From Pachypanchax playfairii (taxonomy: Eukaryota; Chordata; Actinopteri; Cyprinodontiformes; Aplocheilidae), in contig SSNP01000290.1 of the NCBI GenBank assembly GCA_006937955.1, forward strand, positions 222,570 to 286,569: a stretch of 64,000 nucleotides of DNA, given 5' to 3'. Below are positions 34,108-46,482 of the stretch, piece after piece. How positions within the stretch are numbered: position 1 is the stretch's first letter; each line of letters opens with the position of its first letter. A program made the translations under genes and the position numbers. The notes beneath the pieces are model-generated. The model saw only the letters and a program-made list of their open reading frames with translations, had not been told where the DNA came from and searched no databases.

Positions 34108-36430
34108 ACTATTAGATCTGGCAGCAGGTTTGTTTCTTCAGGTGTGTAATTAGTGTAGTTACATTTCTATAAGAATGATGTATCTCGTATAGGCTCTTCT
34201 TTGAGTGTACAGTTCTTCTTCTGGTGCCCTTCAAACTGCAGGAGTTTTGCTATTAGTGGCACATATTGTTCAAAAGAAGAACTGCAGCAGTACCAGCAAA
34301 CACTCTGGCAGTGTTCTTCATCCTGATACAAGATTTTGAGAACCAAGTATCATCAAGAACACAACAGAAAATCAATACAGAACCAAAAATACAAAAAGAC
34401 AAACCCATCAAATTCAGAGCTACAAAAACAGCCAAAACACATGATAAAACTATAGACCACAAAGCTAAAAGTTGGTGAGTTTGCTCCTGGCTAACATGCA
34501 GAACTACGGAACCTTCAGTTTCAGTGTGATTTCCGGCTTGTTGGGGAAAGAGGTGCTGTACCCACCAACAGGATGATAGTGGTGTTGATGGTGGACGAAG
34601 TGTAAAACTTGATTAGTGAAGTGAGGAAATGAGGTCAGTAGTACTTCTAAGAATTTCTTTTTGAATCACAGGTTTGAGCTAATGCAAAGTGAATGGGTGT
34701 TTCACAGCACGCTCTGCAAAATCCCAAACTGTAATATTAAACTCACACGGTGTGGAAAAGGGCAAGTAATCAATTGTGAGCAAAATAAATTGGATGGCAA
34801 GGAAAGTGAAGGATGAACAGCTGAAGATATATGTAACAGGGTGCAAACACTGCCGAGGAATTTTCCAGCTCTGCTTGCATTGAGTGACAGATGGAGAGTG
34901 CTGTCTCTTTAACAGCTTCCTGGGGAGGACGTATTTGAAGGAAATGGGACCATGCAGTACCTTTTAGCTATTTGGGGAGGAGACTTGCGTCTCAGAGCTG
35001 GAGGGCATGTAATAAAGAATTCATCTTTTACCTGAAATAATAAAATGAAAGAGACTGAATTATGCATCATAATCCCATTGTGTGCATTTCTAACTGAGGA
35101 AGAACTAGAAGTATACAGCTCTTGAATCCAACACAAAGAGCTCCTGGTTTAGAGAATGTATACCTCATGTTATATTAATTACCACAGAGGTTAATGCACA
35201 CTAAGTAATAAAGAATAGCCAATTAGCCTGTAGTTTTCCAGCTTGGTTCACTTCTTATACATGGATGTTTGTTTTATTTCCCACTGACCAAGGTATGCAG
35301 CTCCTCAAGCTACTCTCCCTAACAAACATACAATAAGTAAAACAGCCTCTCTGAAGCATGTTTGCTTTTCTCTAGCTGGCCCACAGTGAAATGAATCACA
35401 CAAATGTTTATTTAAAGAGAATAATTCCTCTTACAGTGTATTATTCATTAGGTTTTTAAGGGCATCCTGGCTTTTAATACAGCTTGTCATTTTCTCCAAC
35501 TGACTGAAGTGAGGCTAAATTGTCCTGAATAATTCAGGGAAGGATGGTAAATAAAGCAGCAGATGAGGCTGCCGCTTGCCTGGATGGAACAGACTGAAAA
35601 GGACTCCTCGGTCTCCAGGTGAAGAGACTGCTCCCTTTTCAGAAGCAGGGATGCAAGAGAGAAGCAGACATTATTTAAGCTTGGAAGCACTGGGCCTGCA
35701 TCCAACATGGGAAGCTGCTGCGGGAGGCTGAGAAGGGAGGAGCAGTTGGCAGCTCAGAGTTGAGCCTGGATTGGGAAACAAATAGTACCAGTGAACAGAA
35801 GGCAGGACCTCAGAGGGAAGATCTCAAAGGGCTGGGCAACACAATATCAAAGCAGAAACTGTGCTGGTGCATTGAAGACTCACAGCACAACATTGGAAAA
35901 TGCTTTCTAATATTATCTGAAATGTTAGTTTGTGATTAGTCTAAAAAATCCATGCAATTATGCAAAAATGCACTAAAAACTCAGAATATATACATATATA
36001 TTTCACAACTTTACAACACAAAAACAGCACCAATGGTATACCAAAGCACGTTGGTCCCTATCTCTTTTTAATGTACCAGAATCGTATTAACTCTCTAGGC
36101 TTTAATTGACTTGTTTGGACTAAATTGCCATTATAAATTGCAAACTGATGACAATTACAGAGAAAATTTGTCTTGATGTTTAAAGCCTTCGTAAGCTTCA
36201 ACAATAATGGCTCTAAACAAGTGGTTTGGGACCCAAAAAATAAGCTAACTGATGCCACAGAAACTAATAAAAAATAATTCTAATGACATTTACCTTTCAA
36301 GTTTGATTGTTTAAATTGTAATCAAGAAAAAAAATGTTAGAAATAAAATTTATTGGATGTTGAATATAAAGATCTTACAAAGGATTTTGCATTGAAGCTT
36401 TCACAGCAACACAATAAACAAAAAGATATA
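34108..36430. other. noncoding stretch, possible conserved block 35130-35480
   Basis: No gene or mobile element recognised. The segment at 35130-35480 has even, non-repetitive composition and AT-rich cores like a vertebrate enhancer; this is an impression only. A short 'atatatacatatatat' run lies near 35986. Confidence 0.38.
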
Positions 36431-37157
36431 CACTCACCTAAAGGATTATTAGGAACACCTGTTCAATTTTTCCTTAATACAATTATCTAATCAACCAATC
36501 TCATGGTAGTTGCTTGAATGCATTTAGGGGTGTGGTCCTGGTCAAGACAATCCCCTGAACTCCAAACTGAATGTCAGAATGGAAAAGAAAGGTGATTTAA
36601 GCAATTTTGAGTGTGGCATGGTTGTTGCTGCCAGACGGGCCGGTCTGAGTATTTCACAATCTGCTCAGTTACTGGGATTTTCACCCACAACCATTTCTAG
36701 GGTTTACAAAGAATAGTGTGAAAAGGGAAAAACATGCAGTATACGGCAGTCCTGTGGGTGAAAATGCCTTGTTGATGCTAGAGGTCAGAGGAGAATGGGC
36801 CGACTTATTCAAGCTGATAGAAGAGCAACTTTGACTGAAATAAACACTCATTACATCCGAGGAATGCAGCAAAGCATTTGTGAAGCCACAACACGCACAA
36901 CCTTGAGGCGGATGGGCTACAACAGCAGAAGACCCCACCGGGTACCACTCATCTCCACTACAAATAGGAAAAAGAAGCTACAATTTGCACGAGCTCACCA
37001 AAATTGATGCTATTCTATCAATATGGACCAACATTTCTAAAGAATGCTTTCAGCATCTTGTTGAATCAATGCCATGTGGAATTAAGGCAGTTCTGAAGGT
37101 GAAAGGGGGTCAAACACCGTATTAGTATGGTGTTCCTAATGATCCTTTAGGTGAGTC
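36431..37157 (+). mobile_element. internally deleted Tc1 transposon
   Basis: A 727-bp element flanked by TA (36429-36430 and 37158-37159), the Tc1/mariner target. The left end reads CACTCACCTAAAGGATTATT. The right end on the other strand reads GACTCACCTAAAGGATCATT, so the inverted repeats are nearly intact. Compared with the full-length family of about 1.2-1.3 kb as I know it, the middle that encodes the catalytic core has been lost. The good end condition suggests it could have been mobilised in trans until recently. Confidence 0.93.
36579..37125 (+). pseudogene. Tc1 transposase, deleted and stopped
   Basis: The frame starts at ATG 36579-36581 with a paired helix-turn-helix DNA-binding region (GDLSNFECGMVV, then LSISQSAQLLG). 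Codon 46, a Trp in the family, is TAG at 36714-36716. The second DNA-binding helix-turn-helix and linker are readable up to LQFARAHQN near 37005. There the sequence jumps directly to the C-terminal segment 'caatatggaccaacatttct' and runs to a TAG at 37123-37125. The whole DDE catalytic domain is therefore missing. Single-base changes break the frame between 36714 and 36795. It cannot make an active transposase; a truncated DNA-binding fragment from 36795-37007 remains open. Confidence 0.9.
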
Positions 37158-37159
37158 TA

Positions 37160-37923
37160 TATAAAATATACATAAAATACTAACAGATTATAAATGTTGA
37201 GCTAAGATGACAAAATGCTGATAATGTTTCTCTTATCTTTTTGCTGATGATATTCAGCTGCATCGTTCTTTCAAGCCCTCTGAGGATCAGAAATTGAATT
37301 CTCTAATGACTTGCCTTGTCGATGTTACTTTGTGGCTCTTTACAAATTAAATTTATTATGAATGATGTGAAAACAGCTCCTTCAGTTGTAAATGTTGCAG
37401 ACATCTGAACTAGACGTTCATGTTAAAGATACACTTTATAAAGTCTGTGAAAAATATTTGGATGAGCCAAAATCATTTTGGAAACAAATCCTGTCAAAAA
37501 TAATGATAAAATACTTCTCATTGGTTAATTCAGTTTGTAACCAGGCAAACAAAACAATGAAAAAAGTCTCCTGCTTCAAAATCCACCATGAACCACTTAA
37601 AGCTATGGGCAATAGTTTCACAGTCATAAAGAAAAAACAGATTTCACGTGTTGTTTCGTCAGTAAATAAAGGAATAAAATCAAGTACAGTACTCTCAGTT
37701 ATGTGTATTTAAAATTCGGAGTCTTTGAACCATACCTGTGTGGATGTCAGCAAATAAAAAGAACAGTAAGTACAGGGGATTATCACATTAAGACTTGATT
37801 CCCCCTTTAAACTTGAGCTCTGGCTTACACTCACACATGTTGCATAAAGTCATGATGGATTACAGCACAGAACAAATACAGTAAAATATATCATTGTTTT
37901 CGAGTTTTATTGCTTTTGCAGTG
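37160..37923. other. noncoding stretch, nothing recognised
   Basis: AT-rich DNA. The 106-residue frame at 37392-37712 has no recognisable motif and overlaps a minus-strand frame. I see no repeat copy or RNA gene. Confidence 0.45.
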
Positions 37924-37927
37924 TTAA

Positions 37928-38972
37928 AGCTGGAGTGCGTAACTTCTGTAACTTATGTCGCCCCCTAGTGGAATTTTTGCGTCATTACAACAATGAAGCT
38001 GGCGCTTCCATATGACGTAAGCCCAGCTGCCACCGCTTTATCTCTGCCGTTGTGATTCCAACCGATATCTGTCTTAATCAAGCTTCAAATTCAGTCTGTT
38101 TACTTTACCTGGCTCTATATTTGTTTCAATAAATATCATTTCATTGTTGAAAAAATCAAGAGAAACCAGTAAAATATAAAAATACTGGTAAAAAAAAAAC
38201 AAAAAACCTTCAGAGTTCAGGTTGGATTGTTTACAGGTTTGATTGTTCACTTTAATCTACATTTAACAGTTTGGTGTTGAAATTTATTAGGCAGCTGTTG
38301 GGGCCACAGTGATCTATTTGTCTTATTCAGTGAATTTTTTCAGTTTTGACACGATGCAGAATCCTGTAGTGAGCTGCTCTGATCTGACTGACTGAAAAAC
38401 CGTTACACTGGCAAACTGACAGACACAAACTGACAGACCCAAACTGACACAGATAGAGACAGAATCAGCTGATCAGCTGGAACTTCGGCGCTCTGGTTTT
38501 CATCTGGTGCGCATTTTATATTTTGACAGTGTGTGTGGACCTGCGGACCACTTATGTGCACCCCTGAACATCAGCCAGATCTCTTCTTTCCACCGAGGAA
38601 AAGCGACGCCGATACAAATTCGCGTTTGCCTTCTCCTTCGGTCACTTTCCTTCTTAGCCACTTCCAGATAAGTGTCTCTCGGCCGTTTATTTGGATTCTC
38701 CGCCATGTCGACCTTCCCGTTCTGCTGGCTGCTACGAGACACTGCGTTCTATTTCTTATTATTTTTCTTGTTGTGATGTAAAAGACGTAATTTACTGTGC
38801 GCCAGCGCGGGAATGTCGCCGGTTGACATGCAAAGTAAAAATGAGATGTATTGAAAAATACCGTGAGATGTTTGAGGAGCCGATCGGCTTAATCTGCATT
38901 GTGTCATCTCCTCTGATAGTGGCTTGGCTGAAACGGACATTCACGGACATGTAAAAGTTAAACACTCCAGCT
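37928..38972. mobile_element. TTAA-target MITE, family C
   Basis: A 1,045-bp non-autonomous element bounded by TTAA at 37924-37927 and 38973-38976. The left end reads AGCTGGAGTGCGTAAC and the right end, on the other strand, AGCTGGAGTGTTTAAC, differing at two of sixteen positions. The interior has a 'tcgccccctagtgg' segment near 37960, a short tandem of 'aaactgacaga' around 38413-38450, and an ATG-initiated ORF on the minus strand near the right end. No transposase is seen. As with families A and B, the element begins with AG after TTAA. Confidence 0.85.
38500..38706 (-). pseudogene. exon-like ORF inside TTAA family C MITE
   Basis: From an ATG at 38704-38706 on the minus strand, the frame begins MAENPNKRPRDTYLEVAKKE, is strongly basic (DRRRRQTR), then reads IGVAFPRWKE. 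A basic segment followed by a 'gvaFpRW' motif reminds me of short N-terminal exons found in fish transposon-associated genes, but I cannot name the family. About 68 codons to the stop; the real exon may end earlier at a splice donor that I could not fix. The frame continues upstream of the ATG for another dozen codons. It is probably a retained or captured 5' exon. Confidence 0.4.
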
Positions 38973-38976
38973 TTAA

Positions 38977-40417
38977 ACAAGTAAATATGTACAACTCGGG
39001 CTGTTGTACTTTTAAATAAAAAGACAAAGAGTTACACATAAAGACAGATACACGAGCAGAGAAAACTCCAGCCAGTCCTGAGGGAGTCTCACTGGAGGTG
39101 AGTGTGTCTTAGCTGCTCTCCATGTTGGCACATTTTTAATCAATCTGAAAATGTAGCACCCTGTGAATACTTGTGTATAATATCCTTAAAGTTAGATTTT
39201 AAACAAATCCAGATGAAAGTAATGTCAATTGGCAGAGAATGAGAGGGAGAGGGTTTAGTTTAGACACTGGATGGATTTATGGGTCAGATAAGGATTATTT
39301 TTAACATTTATGTACTCAGCATCTAACTTTGAAAACCAGAGATGAAACATTTTTAGTGCATCTGAATATGTTGACTAAATTAGCTTGTTACATCTTGATG
39401 ATCTGTCTTGTGATCTTACAGGAATAAAGACTGCCAACTTTGTGTTGGGTGCTGCTCATATGCAAACAAATAGCATGACTCTGTGGTCTCAGCTATCAAA
39501 GACGGGGACAAAGTTCATTTTGGAAACATCCACATGGAACCAGGTTCAGAGACTGTAGAGATTTATGTCAGAGACTTAATAATAAAGTTAAAATAAATTC
39601 CTATTTAAATAATTCAAACTCCATCGGACATCGCAATATGTTTTATCTGAACATATTCATAGGTTTCAACTCAGTCACAGGAATTTTGCAATCAGTTACA
39701 GCACCTTCTCAGCCTCATGCTGTGCTGTAATTCATTTCCTTTCCAGGGAACATTCACACCTTGCAGGCTCAGAAATCAACATAAATGAAAATAGCTGGTA
39801 AACATCGTACCTCCATGTAATTGGGCCGTCTGATCTTTCCTGTATTGGCTTGCATGTTTGATACATTTAAATTACCCTCTCATTAAAATATATACAGCCG
39901 TAATTGGTCTAATTGAAAAGAGCGGAGCCATTTTTTAAATTAGTATCAAATGCATTAAGCATAAAATGAAAAACACGGTAAAGCAAATGTTGCACATCAG
40001 AAGACAGATGAATGTTTTATCTAAACGTTTAAATGACATGTTCTTTCAAATCAATGAAAAGAAAGGTATTTTTCTTTAATAATGTAGATTAATTCAGCAA
40101 TATATTTCTAAATAAATAATGAACCAGAAAACTAATTTTAATGAGAAAGTAACTTTTTTCTGAAGCACAGTGCCACATGTTCAGGTTATAATGAACTGAT
40201 AACCTCAGGGTCTTTTATCAGACCCTAAAGAGGACTGATACAAAAGAAGCTGCAGCAATTTTAGAGTAATTAGCAAAAGTCTTCAAATTATTGAAGAAAC
40301 CAGAAAGGTCAAATACACCCCCAAGAATTCTGAACATGGACATAAAAGAAATAAATTAAGTTAAACTGTGATTCAATTAATAATGGTACTTAATAATGTA
40401 GATAAAGGTTTAGTAGT
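38977..40417. other. noncoding stretch, possible conserved block 39690-39960
   Basis: No gene or mobile element recognised. The segment at 39690-39960 includes 'ccgtaattggtctaattgaa' and similar homeodomain-type cores in an evenly composed background, which suggests an enhancer. That is not testable from one sequence. Confidence 0.38.
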
Positions 40418-40421
40418 TTAA

Positions 40422-40960
40422 AGGTACAGTATGTAAGAATTAGACCTTGTTGTCAAATTTGAGTCCCACAGCTCATGTTGAAAAAAAAAACATCTGCTCA
40501 CCCCCTCCCCCCATTGATTTTTCTGTTGAGTTGCCAGTTCTGATGTTGATCCTCATTTTGTTTCTCTTGTATTTGTTCAGTTTTGGGGAATGTCTGAAGG
40601 CCTATCTGTTCAGCGTTTAGTTTTCCTAAGTGCGTTTGAACGCCCCATCACGTGCAGCTCAGCTGATCAGTTGGAAGGATGTGGTGGTTTATTACATTTT
40701 GCTGCTGGTCGTTGCAGAATTACAGCTGCTGTGTTGAAGACTTGGCAGCCTTGCAGACTCACATGTGATTTGTTATGGAACCAGGAAGTCTGGACGTGTA
40801 AATAATGATTCTGGTCCGGACCAGCGTTTTTAAAATGACAGACTAGTGACCACCCAGCTGGCTGAGATCGAGATCTGTTACAATGTGAATTTATTTTCTA
40901 CATTGGTGGGACATTAAACTGTTAGAGTATTTACCTGTAAAATTCTTACATATTGTATCT
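40422..40960 (+). mobile_element. TTAA-target MITE, family B, copy 2 (full length)
   Basis: A 539-bp element bounded by TTAA at 40418-40421 and 40961-40964. The left end AGGTACAGTATGTAAGAATT and the right end on the other strand AGATACAATATGTAAGAATT match at 18 of 20 positions. The interior is shared in inverse with the copy at 20764 and, in part, with the one at 57862. The 71-residue frame inside at 40590-40805 has no motif. No transposase. Confidence 0.9.
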
Positions 40961-40964
40961 TTAA

Positions 40965-43923
40965 CTGATCACAGGCAAGAAAACTATACAAAACCTGAAA
41001 ATGTTTTACTTTTTCATTTTGCTTTGTCAATTCCAATGTAATATGTTATTTTACTGATGCTGATTTGATGGAATCTGTTAATCTTTAATGCCCAGTAGTC
41101 TTAAATGGAGATGGGCAAAATTGATTTATTTCTATATTTTAAATACTTTCTGCTATTTAAACATATCTATCACTGCATCCAAACTAAAGCTTTACAAAAC
41201 AGAAAAAATTAATGTTACCTATTATCGAATGGGCTACTTCTCTTTAACAAATACATCTAAGTAGCATACCAATATAAATATACCCAACACTGATTCCAAC
41301 TGCTTACTGTATAGGCTATCTGAGACTTAAACATTGATTTGGCCAAAAAGTTACTTTTTATGAAGATATACAAATGTGAAATTATAGGGAAAGGCCACGA
41401 GAAAACACTTCAAGCAACAAGGCAAGGTTAGCCGAGTTTCATATAGCCTAGTCCTTATTCCACCAACAACCTCAGTGAAAATCAAAAGGGCACACAAGCT
41501 CAGAGGAGCTCTTATTTCATTAACAGCTGGCTTCTCTGAGCCTCTCCTGCATAATACAGGATTTACAGCCCCTCAGGAGACTCCAGAGAGGCTGTGCAAA
41601 GTCAGGAAATGAACCGCCATCTCTCGTTCAAATCCCAACAACCATTTTTGAATGTGAGAGTACAGTACATGTCTACATGTGGGAAAGGTGTTAATCCAAC
41701 ACTGGAGCTTTTCTTATTGAGAGTGTGTAGAAAACACTGGATTAGAGTGAGGCAACATCCCCCACAGACTCCATCCCAATAAACAGGAACCTCCAGAGAC
41801 AGTCACTCCCCATTAACTAGCTTAATCACAGAACATGCTGCTGTCTCCCATTAATGGACTGACAGTGTCGGGCAGCATCTTTGATGGGAGTTGAGTGGCA
41901 CCCAACTTGCTTCACTAAGCATCTTATTGGCCCATCAGTGTGCAGAGCTGCTTAGTGTCTTCTTGCGTGATCTCATGAGTTACCCAGGCTTGTAGCCACC
42001 GTGTGGGGATAACAGGTTGTTCCAACCACTTGCTGAATGACAAAACACTGGCCTGCCTCTGATTTGTCCCTGGACTATAATACTTCCCTGTTTTTGGTCC
42101 ATTTATTTGTAAAAAAAAAAAAAAATCATATACAAATAAGAACATTTTCACTATTTATAAATCCTAAAATATGCATATCCTGATTTTCTGCACGCTAAAT
42201 GTATGAACGCAGCCAGAGTCGCAGAGATCCTACTGAGTCATACAATTTATTTTAGTAATCTTCACATTCATTCTGTTTTGTTTAAATAATGACAGGTTTT
42301 CTAACTTTGTCTTTCTAAGAGCAGTTGTGTGTCATTCCTTCTGAGAGACCTATAAATATACTCCGATCTTACTGTTTAGCTTTGACTGTTTACCTGAAGT
42401 ATTTAGTACTTTAAAAGCTGAAGTTTTATGAGTTTGCTGGTCTGGAACATAAAGTTGTGTGTTAAAACAGTGACAAGAGATCAGCAATCAACTTGAAGAA
42501 GAAATTATGCTCACTTTGAGTTTAAGAAACTTAATAATGGAATATAGTCAAATATATGACAGAAATATAAATGGTGTATATTATCATGTATTGGTGATAA
42601 GAAAGGTTAGAAAAAGCCAGAAGGCTCCTGACTGCAGTGATGCCCATCCCCCTCCATTACAATGATCCCAAACACAGCAGTAACTTTAAAACAAGATGAC
42701 TGGGAGAAAGAATGTGTTGCAATGACCCCTTCAAAATCCAGATCTCAGCACATATAACAAAAAGAAAAGGTCACACCAGCAGCAATTACCTCAGACTTTG
42801 TATCTAAAAGTGGTTCTACAGCTACTGCATCATAAAGTTTAGTTTGTTTCTGCATTTTGAGTTTGTTTTTGTTCAAAACACATAAAACAACACAGAAATA
42901 TGTTATTTTGCTTTTTCTCTGAGTTTGAATTGATGTGAGTGGTTTCTGATAGTTTTTTTTTATTTTCTGATTAGTAAAACTGTAGAATTACAAAAGTGTT
43001 TGTGTGCTTTCTGCCATGACACCATGGTGTCTTATAATACAGTACACGTTCCTCTTCTTTTCTTTAAAATTGCAACAATAAAACTTGTCAGTCATGTGGT
43101 TCAAAAAGTATTGAATCCTGGATGTGCACCCGACCATGTACCTCCATGTGTGGCTGCTGCCTCCCTGTCAATAAGTGAAGAACAGTCTTCAAAACATCTT
43201 TCCGGTACATCTTCTAATAAGACACCTTGAGGCAATAGACTGTCGAAAGACAGAGGAGTGTCAAGATGTCTGCTGTCTCCCACTGTGCCAAGAAATCCTG
43301 CGTAATCTTATTTCATTTTGCAACTAGATTAAAAATTATTACAACTTCCAGATGCTGCAACAACCGCTTTAAAATTACAATTGAGCCAGAGGAGGCTGTA
43401 ATACAGGAGGGAGGATTATAAATTACTATTAATCATTAACACTATAGGGCTGAAAGCTGCTGTAAAAGTTTGTAGAATAAATGATAGACTTTTGTCTCTT
43501 CTATCCATCCAAAATATATAAATGCATCTCACAGATGAGACAAAGAGAATATTTATAATATTGCAGCATCAGAAGTTTGTCTGTTTTAATGGATGTGATT
43601 AGGTTTTCTTTACTCCACCTCTCACCTCCATGTGACCCTGACTAACAGGCAGGTAGGCAGTATGATTAAATGGGCAGATTATGTAACAAAGTTTTGTGAA
43701 TTGAATAGTTTACGGGCAGGTTTCTTCTGAACCCTTTCAGTTTTATGATTTTCTGTTTGTTTCCTTTTTTTGTATTTGATGTAAAATGTTTTGCACTTTT
43801 TAGCTCACGAGAAACCAAGTCAACCCCATCACACAGAGCAGAAGTACGTTGAAATACAGCAGAAACACAGACGACCAGTGAGCAATTCATCAGACTGGTC
43901 AGGAATTTTATGTAATCTGTTCT
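40965..43923. other. noncoding stretch, nothing firmly recognised
   Basis: Three kilobases of AT-rich to mixed sequence. The part at about 41430-41900 is even in composition and may be conserved. A poly-A run of about 15 bases lies at 42111-42125. The short frames on both strands lack domains. No mobile element copy detected. Confidence 0.42.
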
Positions 43924-44390
43924 GCACTGGCTCAGAGCAGGACCCAAGGTGCAGGGAGGCACAGGAGACTCGAAAAATGCAAAATGATACTTTTAATAAT
44001 AACAAAACAAAACTGACGTGGCAGCAAACAACTTACTTCTGAGAAGAACACTGGTGTGGAAACACACGGCATGGAAGACAAACACTCTGACAACTCAACA
44101 GAAACTGACTCAACCTTTTATACAGACAGCAAACAAGCAAAGCAATCAACACAAACGCAAGACACCTGTAGCAGAGAGAGAGGAAACCAAGCTGCAGCTG
44201 ACACACAAGGAGAACAGGAAGCACAGGACACTACCAAAATAAACAGGAAGTACAGGACACTACCAAAATAAACAGGAAGCACAGGACACTACCAAAATAA
44301 ACAGGAAACACAAAGAGACTAGACACACAGATCACATAGGAACACACAGAAAACTCATATACATACCCAGACCCCGACAGAAATCTATTA
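43924..44390 (-). repeat. retroelement-tail-like repeat
   Basis: Read on the minus strand, the block runs from 'ctgtcggggtctgggtatgt' to 'cctgcaccttgggtcctgct', the style of a degraded fish retroelement 3' region. It includes a 29-bp tandem repeat at 44218-44312. Several overlapping plus-strand frames of 63-83 residues at 43791-44271 arise from its lysine- and threonine-rich sequence and are not genes. I cannot name the family. Confidence 0.45.
44218..44312. repeat. 29-bp tandem repeat, about 3 units
   Basis: The unit begins 'gaagcacaggacactaccaa' and ends 'aataaacag'. Unit starts are at 44218, 44247 and 44276, with a partial fourth 'gaaacacaaag' following. The second unit differs by one base (t for c). 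Units are nearly identical, so the expansion is recent compared with the surrounding decay. Confidence 0.92.
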
Positions 44391-45649
44391 AAATTTTGGA
44401 ATTTCTTTTTGTGTGTGTGTGTGTGTGATTCGATGAAAAAGCATGTCTCTATTTTACTCCGAATAATTATGTAGAATATAATTTAAATTTGAGCTTATTT
44501 AGCTGTATTTGAAATTATGTATTTTTGTTTTTAATTGTCATTCCGTCAATTAAATCCTGGATGTGTGTGTCTGTCAGTGTGTCAGTAACCTTTGACCTTT
44601 TTATTTGCATGTAAGAATAAACAGTTTGCACCTTCACCTGCTCAATGAACATGAACAGGAGCAGTTAAACATCTGGAAAAATCTGATCAATTTAAATGAT
44701 CATTTTGTCGAAACCTTTTAATTCATAGTGGAAAAACTGACTAAATCAATCCAGTAAATAAATCGATGTCATGGTTATATTACACTATATGTATAAAGGA
44801 AATGGATTTTTGGATGTTTCCTTGAGCTAAATTTCCATTAAAGCTTCCAATAAATACTTTTCTAGAGGAAAAACAAGATAAAATAACAGCAGCTATGCAA
44901 AGTTACGTGTTGTTAGTAAGAATATAAAACATTAGCCACTGTCAGAAATTTTGGGGGGAAAAGTAGAAGAAAAAGACATCGTATTCTTATGTCACTGCCA
45001 TAAAATTATTATTCAGGAGTGTCACCACGTCGACAGTCAGTGAATATAAGTTGCAGAGAGTCATTTCAGAAAGTCAGATAATATGAATCCCGCTGTGGAT
45101 ATTAAATTATAAGGATATTAAAGAGACTATCATCTGGATATGAAGCACTGTCTATGGACTGGAGGATTTTAATAACAACAAAATGTAGCTTTGGATATTC
45201 ATAATAATAATAAAAAAAACTTGTCTGATTATTTCAGGCTGCTTTGTGTCATTCTGAGTATCATTTATTATTTTCTGGTGCAGTGGAGCTCAGTAAAATG
45301 ACTTTTTGAAATTGAGCTTGTCTTATCTCTCTTCAACAGAGCAGCTGATTTTTAAATATTAGAAAGATTCTCCCATTAATCACAGAACACAGTAGGTATA
45401 AAGGGAAATTGTCAGTCTTTGAAAACACTTCTTTTTGAGTCACAGTCTTTCAACAAAATATGTAAAAGAGAGTTGATATTGCAGAGTAGCAGCGTTTTGT
45501 CTGGTTCATTTTATAGGATAATAAATGATTTGATGTCCATAAATTAGGATGTTTTTTTTTTTACTGTTTAAACTAAAAAGAAACAGTGACCAAAAAATAG
45601 AATAAAGTAAAATAGGAGGAATACGTTTTTTGTTTAATGGCAATGACAG
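44391..45649. other. noncoding stretch with short GT microsatellite
   Basis: A (GT)n run lies at about 44411-44428. The rest is AT-rich with no ORF, repeat copy or RNA gene that I can support. Confidence 0.5.
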
Positions 45650-45893
45650 TGTAATTTTTAAACTTGGTTTTAGCTTATAGAACTCTAAATGAACTCTCAC
45701 CAGCCTATATGGGGACCTTTTTTCTGTCCTACATACCTGGCAGGTCTCTGAGATCACCTGATCAGGGTCTGCTAGCTGTAGAGTAAAACTGGTTTAAAAC
45801 TAAATGTGACAGAGCGTTTGCAGCAGAGGCTCTTTCCGTTTGGAATTCACATCCTCTCAGTCAGAGATCTGTTGACTCGGCGATCTCTTTTAA
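45650..45893 (+). pseudogene. LINE reverse transcriptase C-terminus, part 1
   Basis: The plus-strand translation reads LAYRTLNELSPAYMGTFF, then RSLRSPDQGLLAV, then TKCDRAFAAEALSVWNS, then LSVRDLL. This follows the C-terminal motif order of fish non-LTR retrotransposon ORF2 proteins (alanine-leucine 'LAPSYL', 'RSLRSSDQGLL', 'GDRAFAVAAPRLWNSLP'). There is one in-frame stop after LLAVE and other changes, so it is dead. It is interrupted after 'actcggcgatctct' by a TTAA MITE and resumes at 46487. Confidence 0.82.
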
Positions 45894-46482
45894 AGAGGCC
45901 CTTCCAAATGTTTTTTCTGAGGTTTCTGTTGAATATTTTAGCTCCACAGGTGTTCTTACCTTCATAGTGGGTGTGAAAACAGGTCAACAACTTCTCTTTC
46001 AGTTTTTATCTCTCAAACTACGCAGGTGGTGATAACACCCGAGTTCTCCCGAGTCCGAACGGCCTGTAACTGTTTCGTCACAACTCTTTTGTTCGTTAGT
46101 TTTCATCAGCTCCCGCAGTTGAAACCACGCCTAGCATGCTGCTGGCTAAAAGCTGTAGCATAACGTAGCAAAAAGGAAGAGAGAAGTCTGATGTTGCCAT
46201 GCGCAGCGGAGCAGGAAACAGTATACCTTGCTTTCATAGGCTAGTTTGTTAGCCAATCAGAGTCCAGCAAATTTGAATAATGAATATGAACGAGCTGCTG
46301 CTCGAGGCCTGACGAAGCAGCCTGATGGAAGGGGCCGGAACCACACGAATTTTAATACAGACAGATTGAAAGGTCTGTTAATCAGTGTTTCCTGATGTTT
46401 TTTAGATATAAAATGTTTCATATTACTGGTTAATACTTAAGAAATAACCACAAAGTCCTGAAATTTGTATGAAATGGCCTCT
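45894..46482 (+). mobile_element. TTAA-target MITE, family A, copy 4 (full length)
   Basis: A 589-bp copy bounded by TTAA at 45890-45893 and 46483-46486, in the same orientation as the copy at 6561. The ends are AGAGGCCCTTCC and, on the other strand, AGAGGCCATTTC. It has an additional 'ctgctcgaggcc' segment that the first copy lacks. The insertion splits a LINE remnant; joining the flanks through a single TTAA restores the LINE reading order, which confirms both borders. Confidence 0.93.

Noticed and set aside
36681..36938. 85-codon minus-strand frame
   Set aside because: It is antisense to the deleted Tc1 transposase.
43791..44271. Lys/Thr/Gln-rich frames of 71-83 codons
   Set aside because: They lie in a retroelement-tail-like repeat with a 29-bp tandem array and overlap in several phases.
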